Shown here: piece by piece, positions 18,890 to 30,169 of the stretch
Numbering within the stretch: the stretch's first letter is position 1
Layout: each line of letters begins with the position of its first letter
NCBI GenBank assembly: GCA_028689205.1
Contig: JAQTWP010000008.1
Location: forward strand, 1-57,696
Origin: Candidatus Altimarinota bacterium
Lineage (GTDB): Bacteria > Patescibacteriota > Gracilibacteria > BD1-5 > UBA2023
DNA: 57,696 nt
Direction: 5' to 3'
The notes under the pieces: model-generated
What the model was told of the DNA's origin: nothing
Database searches by the model: none
What the model saw: only the letters and a program-made list of their open reading frames with translations
Translations under genes and position numbers: made by a program

Positions 18890-19408
18890 TTAATTTAATT
18901 TTTCCAAAATCTCAAATTCCTCTTCAGAATGTCTGAAAAATTTCACATTATTTGCCATATTTTCATAAATTCTTTTTAAATCTTCTGACTTTATTTGAAT
19001 ACTTTTTGTTGGAACAAATGGATTGAAAATAAAATATTCATTCTCAAAAATCTCTGTATCCACGAAAACTGGAATTAGAGTATTATCAAAGCCAAAAGGC
19101 GAAATACTTCCAATTGTTCATAATCAAATTGAATTAATTTCATCTTGACTAGCAAATCTTATGTCCTTACTTCCGAATTCTCTCTTGAAATTACGAGCTT
19201 TAATTGATTTATCTCAATGAGTTGTAACTAGATAGAAGTTTCATTTACAGTGAAAAACTATATTTTTACTTCCAAGTCAATTAAGTCATAATTCAGAGCG
19301 ATATTTCTTAGAATCATTACAAGAATGGCTTTCTAGATGTTCTATTTCATTGAAAGTTATATTAAGATTTTCTAGAATATTTTTTATATTTTGATAGTTT
19401 TGAAACAT
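18890..19408 (-). CDS. YbaK/ProX-type aminoacyl-tRNA deacylase domain protein, 172 aa
   Basis: The protein has the YbaK/EbsC fold pattern. An N-terminal helix precedes IEHLESHSCNDSKKYRSELG, followed by KNIVFHCKGNFYLVTTHGDKSIK with the conserved lysine-containing strand. Then GLGTIGSISPFGFDN matches the family's GxxxGxxxPFG motif, and VFVDTEIFENEYFIFNP follows. The closest named group is the ProX/PrdX-like editing proteins that remove alanine from tRNA-Pro. It converges with the 18180-18887 gene, with only 2 bp between the two stop codons. Substrate specificity is not provable from sequence. Confidence 0.85.
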
Positions 19409-19497
19409 AATTTATTATTACTAACAATTTTTATTATGTAGATTTTGTAGATTTTACAATAGAATTTTGAAGTTTTGATTTTAATAAAAGCCGTTTT

Positions 19498-19526
19498 TTG
19501 CTTAAAAAATGAAAATGTGATAAAAT
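19498..19526 (+). promoter_or_regulatory. Promoter of the 19554 gene
   Basis: TTGCTT (19498-19503), a 17-bp spacer ending in TGA, and TAAAAT (19521-19526). The same TTGCWT-N17-TGATAAAAT form occurs at 34131. The start codon is 27 bp downstream of the -10 box. Confidence 0.7.
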
Positions 19527-19553
19527 TTAAATATAAAATATTATCAATATTAA

Positions 19554-21245
19554 ATGACTCCAAAAAAACCAAGATGACATAATGAAAATTTATTTGATAT
19601 TGAAAATTTACAAGGTTGAGATTTAAATAATCTTATTAACAATGTTAGGAATAATTTTGAAAGATTATTAATTGAAACAAATCAATTTATTTCGGGCGGT
19701 TTTTTTGAATGAACTTTTGATATTAATTGGAAACAGGAATCCTTATTTTATTTACTAAACTTTGAAATCGATTTTATTACACTTAAACAAAATATAATTT
19801 TTTTTAGAAATAATAAAGAACGAATATTACGAAGATTGTTTTGAAATATTGGTTATTTAGATTTTGAGACGTCTGTTTTAGAATATTTATGATTTAATAT
19901 AAAAAACTGCAATATTAAAGAATTTAAAGAAAATTATTTTATAAGATATTTTTTAGATGAATTTAAATTAAGTGCATATAAATTTATTTATGATTTGAAA
20001 ATTTTATGAAAAATTAATGAAGTTGATGCAATAGAAATTCTTTATTTTTTATTAGGATTTGAACATGCTGATATTAGTGATAATTTTGATAAATATATGT
20101 TTCAAGAGCATTTAATATATTTTTTTCACCCTGATAATTTATCTTTATTTGAAGAAAAAACTTGAATATCAATTTTTTGATACCCTTTTAAATCAATATA
20201 TCATTTTATTTCAATAATATGGGATTTTGATACTCCGGATGTTTGAACAGAACTTTCAAATGTTGATCATTTAAATAAATTTTTACATTGAGATTTGAAT
20301 CCAAAAACTAATTATCCTAGAATAATGTCATTTTTATCAATAAGTAAACCACATTTAAAATGAAATGAAACTATTCTTGAACTTGATAATTTACTGATTG
20401 AAAAGTTTTGAGAAGAGAAATGAATTGAAATTTGAAATGAAATTTTTGAAAAATATCATAAAATAATTGATGTTTTGAATGTTTGAGAAAATGAAATTAA
20501 AAACCGTTTTTTTTGAAATAATACAAGTATATGATTTGATAGATCATTTTTTGATAATACATTAATAAAAAATGCAAATAAATTTCTTGAAAAAATAATT
20601 GAATTATTAAAAACCTCTTCAGATAAAAATGCTATATTTAAAGAGATAGAAAATACAAAAGCGGTTTTATCTCAGTATTGAAGTCTTTTTGTTTCATCTG
20701 AAAAAGAAGATATAAAATCATTAGAAGATATTCAAAAAAAATTATGAGTAAAACTTGTTGAAATAAGTTGAGATAAAATGAATAAAAAACAAAAAGATGA
20801 AGTTCGGCAACTTTATGAATCTAATTATGAAGATTTTAATCAAAAAGATGATTTACTTCCATATATTGTTAGCTCTTTAGAAAAAGATTATAAAAATGAC
20901 AAAGCACATTTTAGTATGTTTTATCTACAAGATATTTGTCTACTTACTTACAAATTCATAGAAGAGACTGATTCTAGAATTTATGCTTGAGCTTTTAATG
21001 CAGTTGATCAAATGAAATTTACAAAATTCTGAAAATTTGCCTTTGAAAGAAAATTAGTGGAATTCAAAGATTATGAAATCCATTGACATGTAATCGCTTG
21101 AAATGATAAATTACTTGAATATTATAGACAATTCTGATTTGAGCCAGACAAAAATGAAGATTGAACTCATAAAATTGAAAAGCTTTGAAAATTAGATTTT
21201 ATTCATATAGTAGTTCCTGTTTGATGATTAAAAGTAGATTTATAA
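19554..21245 (+). CDS. Unknown helical protein with C-terminal GNAT-like region, 563 aa
   Basis: The first 400 residues (MTPKKPRGHNENLFDIENL ...) are Phe/Asn/Leu-rich, mostly helical and match nothing I know. From about residue 405 the protein changes: FSMFYLQDICLLTYKFIEE, then KFTKFGKFAFERKLVEFKDYE, then HVIAGNDKLLEYYRQFGFEPD. The last segment has the N..L..YY.QFGF pattern that ends many GNAT acetyltransferases. A fusion of an unknown module to an acyltransferase-like tail is likely but the acetyl-CoA loop is not clearly visible. TGA-glycine is heavily used. It precedes a TrmB-type regulator by 18 bp. Confidence 0.6.
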
Positions 21246-21263
21246 TTTATTAACTAATTTTAA

Positions 21264-22022
21264 ATGCAAAACGAATTATTAAATGAATTATTACAATATT
21301 GATTCTCTGAAAAAGAAGCAAAGGTATATTTAATTATATTGGAATTAGGTAATTGTATTGCAAGTACTGTTTCTAAGAAAACAGATATTAATAGAGCTAC
21401 AGCTTATACAATACTTAATTCTCTCAAATCTAGAGGCTATATAAATGAAACTACCAAAAATGAAATTAAATATTATAGCGCAAAATCGCCTGATGTAATT
21501 CTAAAAGAACTTGAGATAAAAACCGAAAAATTCAAAAATATTGTACCAGAACTTCTTAATCTTACATGAAAATATAATAATAAATTAAAAGTTGAATATT
21601 TTGAATGATTGCAGTGAACAAAAAATGCTCTTAAACAAATATTAGAAGAATGATATAAAATGTCAGAACCATATTTAACTTTTGCTTGAATAAATAAAAA
21701 TATAAATAAACAATTCGAAAAATATCTTAAAGAAGAATTTACTCCAGAAAGAAGAAAATGTTCAATTAAAACAAAAGCTATAACATCAGATAAAGAAAGA
21801 AATAAATATTGGAATTATTCTACAGATACACATGAATCTATTTATATTGAGGAAGATTTTTTTGATATTTGAAGTGAAATAATTCTTTATTGAGAAAATA
21901 AGATTGCGATATTAATGTATTCAGATGAAAATCTAGGAGTTGTAATTGTAGAAAATAAAGCAGTTTTTGATACTATAAAAAGTATATTTAATTTGGTATG
22001 GTGAATATATAATAAAAAATAA
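21264..22022 (+). CDS. TrmB-type transcriptional regulator, 252 aa
   Basis: Residues 1-80 form a winged helix of the TrmB family (GFSEKEAKVYLIILELG, then KKTDINRATAYTILNSLKSRGYI). A helical linker (ELEIKTEKFKNIVPELLNL) leads into a C-terminal effector-like domain (EYFEGLQGTKNALKQILEEGYKM) seen in patescibacterial TrmB-like proteins. Such proteins repress or activate transport and metabolism genes; the ligand here is unknown. Native by its TGA-glycines. A terminator follows. Confidence 0.85.
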
Positions 22023-22087
22023 TTTTTTTAATCGTTAATATTTTTATAAATTTTGTAATACGATAAAAAACTTTTTTTAAAAATTAG

Positions 22088-22114
22088 AAAGCTCATATTC
22101 CGGTATGGGCTTTT
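22088..22114 (+). terminator. Terminator of the TrmB-type gene
   Basis: AAAGCTCATA (22088-22097) pairs with TATGGGCTTT (22104-22113) around TTCCGG, then a short T run. The following 130 bp up to 22246 are AT-rich and hold no gene I can support. Confidence 0.85.
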
Positions 22115-22245
22115 ATATTACTGTCGCAATATTCTGACAACAGCTAATGGCTCAAATCTGTTGCATAATAAATAAATATCATACAATACAAATTTATCAC
22201 ATGTCAAACGACATTTGAATATTTTATTTTTTAACTCCTTAGATT

Positions 22246-22377
22246 ATGTTGGATTTTTTGGACAGTATGCAAGAAGATGAAAAAAAACTTCTTGAAAAAA
22301 GTAGAATAATTCATTCTGAAGAATTAAAACAAAAACAAAGAAATAAAATAGAGTATTTACTTAGTCTACAAAAATAA
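22246..22377 (+). CDS. Small acidic/basic helical peptide, 43 aa
   Basis: ATG at 22246 gives MLDFLDSMQEDEKKLLEKSR and a further helix rich in Lys/Glu/Gln, ending LLSLQK before TAA. No glycine occurs, so the code cannot be judged. The helical, charged composition without hydrophobic core suggests a coiled coil or partner of a larger protein. It lies 40 bp before the 22417 gene. Without homologs this is a tentative gene. Confidence 0.45.
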   Translation: MLDFLDSMQEDEKKLLEKSRIIHSEELKQKQRNKIEYLLSLQK

Positions 22378-22416
22378 AACTATCCAGTACATTTAATTTT
22401 TAATCATAGTAGTATT

Positions 22417-23151
22417 ATGAAAAATCAAAGAGAACAATTCGAGGCTTTGACTGAAAATCAAGAATCAAAGAAAAATTCAATTATAGGAGAATCTTATATT
22501 GAAGCCACAAAAACAAATGCAAAAATAAATAAAATAATTCAAAATACTTGAAGTCTAACTCCTCAAATTGTAGATAATTGTATACAGGCACACAGTGATC
22601 TTGAAAAGCTTTTTAAGAAATTCAATTTAAGTGAAGAATTATATAGGGAAGAACTTGATTATATGATTTCTCAAGAATTCCACAGTAAGCTTGCAGTTCC
22701 TAAAGAACAAATGGAAAAAAATAAAGCAATAATGGATGAGATGGATAAACATTGAATATATCCTTCTATGTTTGTTAAGCAATTCTGAGAAATAGTAACT
22801 GATTTATGAGGAAAAGAAAATTGTGAAATGGATTCATATTCTTTATTTAATACTACTCTTGGTAATTGAATCCGGTTATTGGAATATTACCCAAGGGAAA
22901 ATAAATTCAGGATTAATAGGATAGAGGTTTGAAAAGTAGATTCTACTTGTGAAAATGATAACTTCGATTACGAAATCAATATTTTCAAAAATGGTAATAA
23001 AATAATTAGTGAACTAAGAAAATTATGATTAGAAGTAACTGCATCTATGGATGATGAATATGTTCAAATTGATTTTTCAGATGATTCAAAAACAGATATA
23101 GAATGAATCAATAATATTTTTGAAATTCTAAATAAACATAATAAGAAATAA
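22417..23151 (+). CDS. Hypothetical protein, 244 aa
   Basis: Starts MKNQREQFEALTENQESKK, a charged helical N-terminus, then a mixed alpha/beta domain with GNGIRLLEYYPRENKFRINR and FDYEINIFKNGNKIISELR, ending NNIFEILNKHNKK. No signal peptide or membrane segment. Several glycines are TGA. I cannot place it in a family. The 40-bp and 30-bp gaps to its neighbours suggest it shares a transcript with the 43-aa and 161-aa genes. Confidence 0.6.
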
Positions 23152-23181
23152 TAAATTTTTAATAAATAACAATAAAATAAT

Positions 23182-23667
23182 ATGAATAAATTACACTTAG
23201 ATTCTCAAAAAGAGAATAAAACTTCCAAATCAGGAATTAAGCCAATTATTTGAAAAATACTAACTTGAGTTTCACTATCTGCAGCACTTCTAGTATGAGA
23301 ATGAATAAAAAATACAGCAAATGCAGATATTGATATTTCTCAATTTGGTTTTTTGACTTTGGCTCAAAAAAGGACGCCACAAGTAATAGTAAGTGATTGA
23401 ATTGAATCATTGAATACAATAAATAAATTAATCAATGAAAACAAGCTTAAAGAAATAAATATTGAGATTAAAGATATGTTTCTTGATATAAAAAATCTAG
23501 AAAAAACAATTAAGAATAATTCAGCTTTATGAGAAATTAAAAACAATCTAAAAATACTATCAGAAAAAATAAATGAGAGCGATAAAGATATCACAAAAGA
23601 GACAATAAAAATTCTCAAAGATGAATACATTCTTCTTTGGAATCAATTAAGCCAAAAAAGTAAATAA
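23182..23667 (+). CDS. Exported or membrane-anchored helical protein, 161 aa
   Basis: A polar N-terminus (MNKLHLDSQKENKTSKSG) is followed by one hydrophobic segment at about 21-45 (PIIGKILTGVSLSAALLVGE), probably a signal anchor, ending near NTANADID. The outer part is a long coiled coil (about 75-155; INKLINENKLKEINIEIKDM). Function unknown. A long helical rod outside the membrane would suit a spacer or envelope partner. Glycine is mostly TGA. Confidence 0.6.
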
Positions 23668-23738
23668 TTTTCACTTTTGTATAAATAAAATCTTATATCT
23701 TTCTTTAGTTAATTATTGGAGAAAGGTATTTGGTTTTT

Positions 23739-23767
23739 TTGCTTTATAGTGTAGTATGTGGTAGAAT
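23739..23767 (+). promoter_or_regulatory. Promoter of the phosphatase/ABC operon
   Basis: TTGCTT (23739-23744), a 17-bp spacer and TAGAAT (23762-23767), 30 bp before the ATG at 23797. Confidence 0.65.
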
Positions 23768-23796
23768 TTCAAAGTTTAACTTATTAAAAGAAAAAC

Positions 23797-24357
23797 ATGA
23801 AAATATACATTACAAGACACTGAAGAACTCTAGAAAATATTGCTTGAATTTTTCAATGACACATTGATTGAACTCTTTCGGAAGAATGAATAAGTCAAGC
23901 AAAAAAACTCTGAGAAAGATTTAAAAATATAAAAATAGATGTAATTTATTGTTCTCCAACTTGAAGAACAAAAGATACATTAAAAGAAATCCTGGGATTC
24001 AAGAAAGATACAAAAGTTGAATATACCATATGACTTATTGAAAGAGACACTTGAGATGCAACTTGAAAAACTGCAGATGAAATAGATTTTAGTTTGGCAA
24101 AATGAGTCGAAACAAATATGGAATTAAAAATTAGAGCATGAATATTCCTTGACTCAATTATTAAAAAACATATAAATGAAAATATTCTATTCGTAACTCA
24201 TTGATGATTTATCAAATGGTTATTCGCATATATTCATGATTTATCAGAAGAAGAAATGATCTGAAAATATATTTCAAATAATTGTTCTGTTAGCTTGATA
24301 GAAATTAATAATTGACATGTATTAGAAATTTACTTTAATGATGTGAGCCATATTTAA
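23797..24357 (+). CDS. Histidine phosphatase (phosphoglycerate mutase superfamily), 186 aa
   Basis: The catalytic RHG motif is at residues 7-9 (YITRHGRTLEN), with the phosphohistidine H8. The usual GHIDGTLSEEGISQA and YCSPTGRTKDT segments follow. The second histidine is in LFVTHGGFIKWLF. The active-site acid lies in LIERDTGDATGKT. Such enzymes remove phosphate from sugars, nucleotides or proteins; the substrate cannot be told. Invariant glycines are TGA (RHG, THGG). It is 12 bp upstream of the first ABC exporter. Confidence 0.92.
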
Positions 24358-24369
24358 TTTAAAACAAAC

Positions 24370-26133
24370 ATGAAAGATATTAAAAGAATTTTAAAACACA
24401 CATTTAGTTGGTATATGACAGAAAAAACTTTATTTTTCTGAGCAATTATTTCAACTGTCATAATATTTGTATTATGAACATTTACTCCAATTTTTTATAA
24501 AAAAATAATTGATACTGCTCTTGATTCTTCAATGTCAAAAATAACTAAATCAGATGAAATGATGAAGGTATTTTTTACTGTAGTTTTACTTCTGATTTTT
24601 ACTAATATATTCTGGAGAATTGGTGATTATTTGAGTACATTTTTTATTATTAAAATTAAATTGAAGATATCAAAAGCAAGCTTTAAATACCTTAATCTAC
24701 ATTCTTATAAATTTTTTTCTGAGAATCTTTCATGATCAATAGTGAAAAAAATGAATAGATACACAAATAGTTTTGAATGATTATTTAATATTTTCAGTTA
24801 TGAAATAACTTCTATCACCACCATACTTATTTGATCAAGCATTGTTTTGTTTAACCAGAATTTGTATATAGGGCTTTTCTTTGTTTTTTATATAATTTGT
24901 TTCTGTATAATTTCATTTTATCTTGCAGGTTTTATGAATGCAGAAAGAAAAAAATTCATAGAAAGTGATTCTGTTCTTGGTTGATATGTTGCTGATGTAA
25001 TTTCTAATAATATTAATTTGCTTCTTTTTTCTACGATAAATAAAGAGATGAAAAACTTTGAAAAAAACCTTGAAAATAATATATATCATCAAAAGAAATA
25101 TTACATCAAAAGTACGATTGTTTTTGGGGTTATATCTCTAATGTTTGTTTCTGCCGAAGTTGCAATATTTTATATGATAATCAAATTCTGGTGAGCTTGA
25201 ATAATTACAATATGAATGCTTGTTTTGGTTCTAAGTTATCAACAACAAATTGGAAGTAGAATATTCGGACTACCTAATTTGTTTAGAAAATTCAATGAAT
25301 ATCTTTCTGATCTTACCGAAATGCTTGATATTCTTGATAAACCACATGATATTCAAGATAAATCAAATTCTAAACTTGAAGTTAAAACTTGAAAAATAGA
25401 ATTCAGGAATGTAGTATTCAAATATAATCATGATGGAGAAGAAGTAATTAAAAAACTTAATTTCGTAATAGAGCCATGACAAAAAGTTGCTCTTGTATGA
25501 GTTTCTGGCTCTTGAAAAACTACGATAATTAAGCTTCTTCTAAGATTTTTTAATATTGATTCATGAGAAATTCTTATTGATTGACAGAATATTGCAGAAG
25601 TTTCACAAGAATCTCTTCGTAAGAATCTTAGTCTTGTTCCTCAAGAACCTATACTTTTCCATAGAAGTCTTCTAGAAAATATAGCATATGGAATAGAAAA
25701 TCCAACTATCGAAGAAGTAATAGAAGTCTCAAAAAAAGCACAATGTCACAAATTCATTTCACATCAAGAGTCAGGTTATGATACTTTAGTATGAGAAAGA
25801 TGAATTAAATTATCAGGATGAGAACGTCAGAGAGTCGCAATTGCAAGAGCACTTCTAGAAAATTCAAAAATACTTATATTAGACGAAGCAACATCATCTC
25901 TTGATAGTGAATCTGAGATTCTTATTCAAAAAGCAATTGATACTGCAATGGAATCCAAGACTACAATTGCCATAGCGCATAGACTTTCTACAATTATGAA
26001 AATGGACAGAATAATAGTTCTTGATAAATGAAAAATAGTGGAAGACTGAACACATAAAGAACTTCTTACAAAAGAAGGCTGAGTTTATAAAAAACTCTGG
26101 GATATACAGAGTTGAGGGTTTATAGGGGAGTAG
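24370..26133 (+). CDS. ABC exporter, fused membrane and ATPase domains, 587 aa
   Basis: Six membrane helices in residues 1-310 form the exporter membrane domain, starting with [20 protein letters not shown]. The ATPase follows: Walker A GVSGSGKTT at about 377, Q-loop LVPQEPILF, signature [15 protein letters not shown] at about 480, Walker [13 protein letters not shown] at about 500 and H-loop AIAHRLST. All key residues are present, so it should be active as a homodimer or together with the 27768 gene. Both families include lipid, drug and peptide exporters. No peptidase domain is fused. The glycines of Walker A and the signature are TGA. Confidence 0.93.
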
Positions 26134-26138
26134 AGAAT

Positions 26139-26167
26139 TTGTATTTTATTGAGCTATATGGTAAAAT
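26139..26167 (+). promoter_or_regulatory. Promoter of the 26224 gene
   Basis: TTGTAT (26139-26144), a 17-bp spacer and TAAAAT (26162-26167), beginning 5 bp after the ABC exporter stop codon. Confidence 0.65.
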
Positions 26168-26223
26168 CCAAATAAGAATTTTATTTATTATTCTACATAT
26201 ATTTCTATTAAATAATAAAAAAT

Positions 26224-27264
26224 ATGAACCATCAACCTCTTAGTGCATTTAGCAATTGAATAGAAAATAGGCTTTCTGTGTGAAAAAAGCTTCCAAGAAA
26301 AAGAAAAGCTAAAATATTCGAGCAGAATACAAAGAAAAAAATCTCGACAATTCTTGAAGAAAAAAATATTGAATGCTTAAGTACTGATAGTATTTTTAAT
26401 TCAATTCTTACTAAAACTGGTTATCAGTTTTGTCTTAGAGCGACTGTTAGTGAATATACAAAATGAAAATATTTACCTTCTTGAGACTCCTGAACAGACT
26501 GAACTCATCTTTCTGATATACCTAATTTTGATAATTCTAGCATTCATTTCTATACTTGAAATACAGCTTCATATGAACGTGCAATTGAGGGGTGATATTG
26601 AGTTGATGAAATTCTAAAAAACACAATAAGAAGTTGTATAGAACAATATGCAAGGAATCATTTTGGAAAAACATTTGAAACCTTATCAAAACATGGATTA
26701 TATCAGAAAGAGAATTTACCTGTTTTATATATTTTTTGAGCTAGTGAAGATATTATTTTTAAAGATAGATATAAATGATTTTTTGCTTTTCATGAAGATA
26801 AGCCTACTTTTTATGAATCATCCATAACTCAGAGAATAATAAAATCTTATCCAAATACTATCACAATTAATCCAGATTTTATTTTTAGAATCAGTTATGA
26901 AGAATATTTAGAGATTAATAAAAAGGTTAGAGCCCAAATAATAGCAAATTATGATAATATTATTAGAGAAGTTTCAGACAAAAAATATACACTTAAGGAT
27001 ACAGAAAATCCAAAATTTCGTTTATTTATTAATGGTGTTAATAAATTCCAAAAAGCATTTGAAAATGAAATAAATACTGAACATAAAGTAAAACAATTAA
27101 CTTTAAAAGAGGAAAAAATATTAAAAGAAAAAGATGAAGAATTACTAAGAGTTTTCATAAATGCACAAAAAATAATAGCAGTTTGGAATTTTTATGATAA
27201 GCATATTTATGAAGAATTTTCTGAGTTAATGTGGATGAAAGTAAAAAATAGTTTCATAAATTAA
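26224..27264 (+). CDS. Hypothetical protein, 346 aa, between two ABC exporters
   Basis: Starts MNHQPLSAFSNGIENRLSVG with a basic stretch (KKLPRKRKAKIFEQ). A globular alpha/beta part follows (GKYLPSGDSGTDGTHLSDIP, then IHFYTGNTASYERAIEGGYG). The last third is a long charged coiled coil (KAFENEINTEHKVKQLTLKE). No signal peptide. I do not recognise it. Its place between the exporter and an acetyltransferase could mean a cargo or tailoring protein, but nothing in the sequence proves that. TGA-glycines throughout. Confidence 0.6.
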
Positions 27265-27274
27265 ATTAAATACT

Positions 27275-27679
27275 ATGAAAATCACATACAAAACAATTAC
27301 TCCAAAAGAATTAAAAAAATATCAAGCAGGATTGCTTGATATAATTGATAAAGAAAAGAAAAGATCCTCAGAAATTATTAAATCCCTTAAGAATTCTACA
27401 TATATTATTATTGCCCTAGATTGAGAAAAAGTTATTGGATTAAATCAAATTATCACCGATAAATATTTCGCAGCATACTTTGTTAATCTTATAGTAGATG
27501 TAGAATATCGTAAGCTTGGAATTGGTTGAAAGATTTTTGAGAAAACTATAGCAAAAGCTAAGAAGCTTAAAGTTAAATGGATGAATCTTGTACCAGATTC
27601 AAGTCATCCTTGGCTAAATGATTTTTATGCGAAATACAACTTCAACGAAGGAATCTATATGGCTTCAAAAGGGAACTAA
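27275..27679 (+). CDS. GNAT family N-acetyltransferase, 134 aa
   Basis: The acetyl-CoA loop is visible in VEYRKLGIGGKIFEKTI (about 79-95), matching the R/Q-x-x-G-x-G/A motif. A preceding strand pair (YIIIALDGEKVIGLNQI, AYFVNLIVDVEY) and the C-terminal WLNDFYAKYNFNE are typical of the fold. Target unknown. It lies 10 bp after the 346-aa gene, so probably co-transcribed. Short but complete. Confidence 0.9.
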
Positions 27680-27767
27680 CTTAATAAAGAAATATTTGGT
27701 TATAGATACTATTTTAGTATGATAAATATATATTTCTTTTTTTGTTCTGATAATATAAAATAAACCC

Positions 27768-29507
27768 ATGTTAAAAAACTACTACGAAAAATTCAAAATA
27801 CTTATAAATCCCATAAAATATGTAAAGAAGGATTTGGCGATTAGCTTAATTTGAGAATTGTATGATTGATTTCAATCAATTATCCAAATCCAAATTCTAG
27901 CCTTTATAATAACCGCAGTTCAATCCAAAAACTTAAATGATTTTTATCATTGAGTTTGGATTTTTATTTGAATTGAAATTGTCGCATATTTTTTTATGTT
28001 CATTGCGCCAAGATATTTTGTCAGAGCTTTTTACAAGATGTGACATATGTTGAATACTATTTATTTGGCCAAATTCATAAATCTCGATAATAATAAAATA
28101 GAATCACTCTGAACATGAAGAGCTTTTAGTATAATTACAAAATGAATTGATAGTTGGATTGAGATAATTCTTGCAAGATGAGTGAATATTCTAACTTGAT
28201 TATTATCAATTCTATATGCATTCTGAGTTATTGCATATAGTGGTTGATGGAAGTATTTTTTAGTTATTTTTTCTATCTTTGTGATTCTTTTTTGAATTGT
28301 ATATTATTGAATAAATCTTTCACTCAAATATAGAAAAGCAAGAAAAGAACTAAATATAGAATATGATAGAAATGTCATTAAAATTGTAATGTCAAAATTC
28401 GAAATACTTCAGAATAATAGGATTTTAACAGAATCAAATAAATTAAAATCAATGATAGATAAGATATTAACTTTTGTTGTAAAAGAAGAATTCGTGTCCA
28501 GTAGTTGGAATTTTGCAGTGAGATTAATATTTGCATTTATTCAGTTATTTGTATTTTTTTGGCTTTGATTATGAGTTATAAAATGAGAAGTAAGTTTTTC
28601 ATATTTTATATTAGTTAATTGACTTGTTAATGTAATTAATAAATATCTTTGGTGATTTTCAAAAGAGATTAGAACTATCTGAGTACATATGGTAGAAGTT
28701 GATAAGCTCCTAGAAACTTTTGATAATATTTCAGAAATACCTTGAATAAATAATCCAACTCCATTTACTTATAAATCATGAGATATTAATATAAATAATA
28801 TTACTTACTGATACTCAGAAGATAATAATATTTTTACTAATTTTTCTCTAAATATTTCTTGATGAAAGAAAACTGCTTTAGTTTGAGATAGTTGAAGTGG
28901 TAAAACTACTCTGATGAAATTAATAGCAGGATATATTCACCCAAAAAACTGAGATATATCTGTTGATAACCAGAATATGGCAGATATCAATTTGATTTCT
29001 TACTACAAAAACATCTGATACCTTACTCAAGAACCATCTGTATTTGATTGAACTATAATAGAGAATCTTCTGTATGCTCTAGATAGAGAACCAACTCAAG
29101 ATGAATTAATTCAAGTTATAAAAAACTCCAAATGTGATTTCATATATGAATTACCTAACTCTCTAGAAACAGAAATCTGAGAAAGATGAGTAAAATTATC
29201 AGGGGGACAGAAACAAAGACTGGCAATCGCAAAAATAATGTTAAAAAATCCTAATATAATTCTTCTTGATGAACCAACTTCAGCACTTGATAGTATATCA
29301 GAACAAATTGTATCAGAAGCCTTTCATAATCTATTTATAGGTAGAACTGTAATTGTAATAGCTCATAGACTTCAGACAGTAAAAGAATCAGATGAAATAT
29401 TGGTATTCAAAGCTTGAGAAATTATAGAAAGATGAAATCATGAAACTCTTTCTCATAAAGAAAACTGAGAATATAAAAAAATGCTTGATTTACAGACTAG
29501 TTTTTAA
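27768..29507 (+). CDS. Second ABC exporter, 579 aa
   Basis: Membrane domain in residues 1-300 (helices at [40 protein letters not shown] and others). The ATPase has Walker [17 protein letters not shown] (about 373), Q-loop [11 protein letters not shown], signature [15 protein letters not shown] (about 477), Walker [13 protein letters not shown] (about 498) and H-loop IAHRLQTV. It differs clearly from the first exporter in its membrane part, so it is not a recent copy. Pairs like this can form heterodimers, though each has a full set of catalytic residues here. Glycines of the motifs are partly TGA. Confidence 0.93.
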
Positions 29508-29522
29508 TAAATAAATTTTTTT

Positions 29523-30107
29523 ATGAATCAGGAATACATTAAAAAAGCAAAAACTGCTATAAAAAATTGAGAAAAAGTTATAAATCCAAGCTGTATAATT
29601 TTAATGTGATTTCCTTGAACTTGAAAATCATATACTTCACATTATTTAAACGAAAAATACAACTATACTATTTTGTCTTGAGAGAATATAACCCATGCAA
29701 TTTTTGGTACAGAAAAATGTACCTGAGAGCAATACAAGCAGGCTTATAAAATATTAAATTTTTTAGCTAAAGAGCTAATTGATAGTTGATATAGAATAAT
29801 TATTGATTGAACTAATCTGAAAAAAGAATTCAGGACAAATATATATAATTCGATGAATAATGATGTAAAAGTTTTTTGAATATATCTTTATACTAGTGAT
29901 GAAATAGCTTTAAATAGAGCTAATTCTAGATGAATTAATGTAAATAATCCAACAAATATTTTAAGTTCATGTTCAAAAGAAACTTTTGAAGGTTTTAAAA
30001 AACAACTAGAATTACCTAATGAAGATGAGAATTTTTTTATGATAGAATCCAATGAAAATTTATTGAATACACTGGACATTGTAATTAAAGAAAACGAAAT
30101 TAATTAA
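29523..30107 (+). CDS. P-loop kinase-like protein (AAA_33 type), 194 aa
   Basis: Walker A is ILMGFPGTGKSYTSHYL (about 26-42). A Walker B-like IIIDGTNLKKEFR sits near residue 95, the pattern of zeta-toxin/polynucleotide kinase-like P-loop kinases where the aspartate activates the acceptor. Downstream YLYTSDEIALNRANSRG is the LID-like arginine helix. Substrate unknown; candidates are nucleosides, sugars or tRNA. It follows the ABC exporter by 15 bp and is probably in the same transcript. TGA-glycines include one in Walker A. Confidence 0.82.
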
Positions 30108-30169
30108 AATTCGGTTAGTATTTAACTTAAAAATAATTAAACTCAGATTATTAATAATTACCAAGTATT

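Noticed and set aside
22201-22240. ATG at 22201 starting a 13-codon frame before the 43-codon gene
   Set aside because: Too short, no supporting signal, and ends just before the better-placed ATG at 22246.
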